The notes beneath the pieces were generated by a model, which saw only the letters and a program-made list of their open reading frames with translations, did not search any database and had not been told where the DNA came from. Of a stretch of 64,000 bases of DNA, positions 60,776 to 64,000 are shown one piece after another. Both the position numbers and the translations under genes were made by a program. How positions within the stretch are numbered: the stretch's first letter is position 1; each line of letters opens with the position of its first letter. The stretch spans positions 2,542,001 to 2,606,000 of the forward strand of contig OY781043.1 of assembly GCA_963676165.1 (NCBI GenBank), written 5' to 3'. This stretch comes from JAQIBY01 sp963676165. Its GTDB lineage: Bacteria > Bacteroidota > Bacteroidia > Bacteroidales > ML635J-15.

Positions 60776-63700
60776 AAAAGAGCGACTGCACATTTAGGCT
60801 TACTTATTTTTTCACATCTCGTTACAAGTAATAATGGATATTTTTATGTGTCTTCTTGTGGCAATAATAGAAAAGATATTTACCCCAAAGAAGAAACGTC
60901 TTTTAAATATTTTCATATCGGCACAAATTATCAAGTTCTATTAGAACCATTACATAAAAATGACAACGACAACTTACGTAGTATTGCCCCTGTAAGTCAA
61001 CAAAGTGCAGAAGATGTTTTAAGTATTGAAAAACTATTATCTTGGGAAATAGATGGAAACAAGGAATGTATATTTATTAATTTAACACTCCAGCAAAAAA
61101 TAAATATAGAAGATGAACTTTGGACTAATTTTCAAAATGCAATATGTTCAAAAAAATTAGGCAAGAAAAATATTTTTGTTTGTTTTAACCAAATAGAAAA
61201 AAAAATAAACTCAAGTCAGTTATTTAGATTTCTCGGGAAATGGGAAATATTTTTTCAAGAACATAATTTAGTGATTTATGATATTGACATAAACCTATAT
61301 TTTGAGTTATATGAAATCAACAAATCTTTCGTTTCTCAGACAAATACATTACCATATTGGAATACAAACGCTATTTCTCTTTTCTATTGTTTTATTAAAA
61401 TAAAAAATAACAAATTCTACTTTACTGATGCTCTATGGGGTAAAGACCCCATAGATTTTATTTTTATAAATACATTAATCCACAAAAACAATTATAATGC
61501 ACTTTTTCATCATCCTGATTTTTCCGAAAATAAAGATAATCCAAGGCATAGTTTAGATAATAAAATATTTGTTAACGATTCTACTTTATTGCCTTTTGAT
61601 TTAATAATAAAAGATGAAGATGAAACAACTCTTTTTGAAAAGAATGCAAAAGTATTACTTAATAACGAATTGAAACTTCAAAAAGATTCTCAAAAAGAAG
61701 AAGATAATCCTATTAGACATATAGAAAATCAAATTCATAATCTACCAGGCTTTAAAATAAAAGATACTCATTTTAGACTTGGGTCAAAAATTCATATAAC
61801 TGATTTCTATTATGCAAAAAGGTTTTTTCAAAATAGTTTTTATGCCAGTCGATTTGCATTTATTGTTACAAAGTATATTTTGAAAGAACAATTATTGAAG
61901 AAAAAATACAATGAATTAACATTAGTAGGATACGGCTTATATTCCGAATTGTTATTAAGTACGGTCGTACGGTATATTTCTAAATATTATGAACAAAATA
62001 AAATTTCAAAAATTAAAATAAACCATAACCTTTATACCGATACAGAAGAAATGAATTTAGTAAAAGGCTATGAGGAAATATATAAAAACATAATCATCAT
62101 TGTCCCAATTGCTAGCACATTTTCAACATCTATGAAAATAGCAGAAACATTAAAGGAGCGAAATAAAAATATTAATATCATTAATCCACATATTAATATC
62201 CTTGCAATTACAAATGGAGATATTAAATTGAAAGGAAAAATTCCCCAAAATGCAATTGAAAAAAAATATGGTTGGAATGAAGTCTTTCCTAAAGAAAAAA
62301 CTGTTGATGTTATTTCTTTTAATTCAGGAGAAAACATTTCCCAAAAATATTTTATTCCATTAGAAAGCAAATGGTACGATATTGAGAATTGCGTTAAGTG
62401 TTCTCCTCAAAAAGTTGAAAATAACTGCAAAACAAACATATGTAATGATTGTAATAAAAAGAATATTCTTGATGAATGTCCATTATCTGAGCAATCATTA
62501 TTAATGACAGATAAAACATCGGTAACTCCCACATTGATTTTCGATTTTCCAAGGGCAAGGGAAATTTTCGAAGAAAATAAAAACAGAAAATATAAACTTT
62601 CATTAAAAGCATTAAAATACGGACATATCGAAAGAAATTATCAACATTTCCACTATCATATTATTGATGAAGTATTTTTAAAAGACAATCCAGAAATATC
62701 CAATTGGTTAAAAGAAGAAGTCGCTAATAAAATAAAATCTAAGATAATTAATTACGATGTTACAGACAATGTGCTAATAATTGCACCTAAGCATTTTAGC
62801 AACAGTCAATTCGTTCAAATGGTAAATGATCTATTGTTTGATAACTCTGCCAATATTCTTCATTATGATTTTTGGAATAATAGTATTGAGAATTTTCAAA
62901 TGTTTTATTCAAAAACTGTTTGTGATGCAAAAAAAATCTTTTTCGTAGATGATACAATTATTTCAGGGTCAACATTTTTAAGAAGTAATGATTTTATAAA
63001 ACAAACAAGAAATCATAATGATAATGAAAAAAACTGTGGTTTTGATGCTTGCTTTTTCTTAATAAACAGAACAAATAATTTCACGCAAACAAATATATTT
63101 AGGAAATTAGAAGATAAATCCTGTATTTTTTCTTTTGCAAATATAAATTTACCTGCATTAGATAAAAACATAAATGGGAAATGTCCGATATGTTTAAATT
63201 ATGACAAAATCATCAAATTATTTGAAGACTCATACTTATATCGATTTAAAAATGAATTTGCAGAAAGAATAAAAAGCATAAAATTAGAAGGAATAACTTC
63301 TACGACAAGCAATAATGAAAACAAAGAACAAGCAGAAAATAATAAACCTTTTGAAAATTACAATCAGAACTTAATTAAAGTTGAATTTATCCATAGGATT
63401 TATGAATATTTTCGCACTGAAAAGAATCAATCAGACTTCGACAATTATAATAATATAGATGAATGGTATAAACATCTGATTTCAGAAACAAAAACTCCAT
63501 TTATAAAAAGTTATATTAAAGAAAATAATGATAATAACATATCCAGCAATACAGACATATTATTGAAAGTATTGGCACACTCTCCTTTTAATCAATATAA
63601 ACCAATTAAAGAAAAAGTTTTTAAGTGGACTATTTTATCATTAAACGAACAAGTAGAATATTTAAAAAACAGCAATTTCGAAAATTGCGATTATTTAGAA

Positions 63701-64000
63701 TTTAGAAGATTAAAATATTTTATCAGACGGGTTGGTTTGATAAATTCGAATTATTTGATTTCTGAACGGTTCTTTCATTTCATAACGTTATTGTATAACC
63801 GTAATTGGTTAGAAAGAATTATTGAAAAGAAGAATAATGAAAAAGAAGAATTAAAAAAGAAGAATGAAAACGGAAAAGAAAAAAATCTTTTTTCAAACAA
63901 AGAAGAAAATGAAATAGAACTTAAAAAGATAGATAAGGAATACGAATCAATAAAAGAAAACATAAATAATTTTTCAACTTTTATTATCTCGCAAATAAAG
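60776..64000 (+). CDS. GHKL ATPase and PRTase-like giant gene, 3' part, open at window end
   Basis: The frame is open for 1075 codons from the insertion point to the window end, with no stop. It is the continuation of the gene starting at 58058 and has no suitable start of its own. Visible features are the end of the GHKL domain (HLGLLIFSHLVTSNNGYFYV); a Cys-rich patch (CVKCSPQKVENNCKTNICND) near position 62390; a phosphoribosyltransferase-type motif, IFFVDDTIISGSTFLRSND (about 62940); a CPICLNYDKIIKLF pair (63180); and a Lys/Glu-rich coiled region near the end. The total length exceeds 1480 residues. The name and function are unknown. Such ATPase plus PRTase-like fusions suggest a conflict or defence role, by inference only. 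Confidence 0.75.

Noticed and set aside
1..64000. CRISPR array, rRNA operon or replication origin
   Set aside because: No regularly spaced short direct repeats, rRNA-like segments or clusters of DnaA-box-like sites were seen.

Overview
The window looks like a low-GC Bacteroidota chromosome. Supporting signs are several very large secreted proteins with C-terminal type IX secretion (T9SS) sorting domains, one CHU_C gliding-type C-terminal domain, AraC, LuxR and DUF6702 families typical of the phylum, many lipoproteins, and promoters of the Bacteroidota form (TTG, a spacer of about 18 nt, then TAnnTTTG). No rRNA, ordinary tRNA, CRISPR array or replication origin was seen.

Left edge, 1-6300: an integron-like cassette array with no integrase in view. 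A promoter-bearing attI-like repeat (1-150) abuts a cassette carrying a degenerate tRNA-like RNA and a HEPN-type ribonuclease candidate. An attC-like palindrome follows, then a second cassette encoding a two-gene Pycsar antiphage system (membrane effector plus pyrimidine cyclase). The attC of that cassette is split by an IS110-family element, and an IS3-family element lies next to it. The array ends with an NTF2-like gene, a GNAT gene and another attC-like site. The first bases of each intact cassette are the exact complement of the bases that open its own attC (9-10 nt in three of three testable cases), which is the rule for integron cassettes.

Middle, 6300-50300: mostly ordinary chromosome. 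In order it holds an AraC regulator facing an outer-membrane protein and two small repeat proteins; small membrane proteins and lipoproteins, including a tandem duplication; a methyltransferase; an MFS transporter followed by a free-standing threonyl-tRNA editing domain and a TrmO-like protein with a signal peptide; a decayed SRPBCC gene; an M3 peptidase; a photolyase; an encapsulin with its ferritin-like cargo (iron storage); two small-protein plus giant T9SS-protein pairs; an AlkD-like protein; a GapN-like aldehyde dehydrogenase; RecR; an aminotransferase; a glycosyltransferase; a sugar reductase; and a T9SS type B protein with a TPR partner.

Right edge, 50300-64000: accessory DNA again. 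Two more copies of the attI-like repeat end at 50554 and 56315. The first precedes a cluster of two unknown genes, a two-component system, a RhiA-like protein and a phage-tail-collar-like protein, ending in an IS256 relic. The second precedes a cassette with an alpha/beta hydrolase and its own attC. The next cassette starts a very large gene with a GHKL ATPase domain and a phosphoribosyltransferase-like motif. That gene is cut by an IS256-family element with an 8-bp target duplication and stays open to the window end. The Pycsar system, the HEPN/tRNA-like cassette and the GHKL-PRTase gene together suggest that the cassettes carry defence functions.
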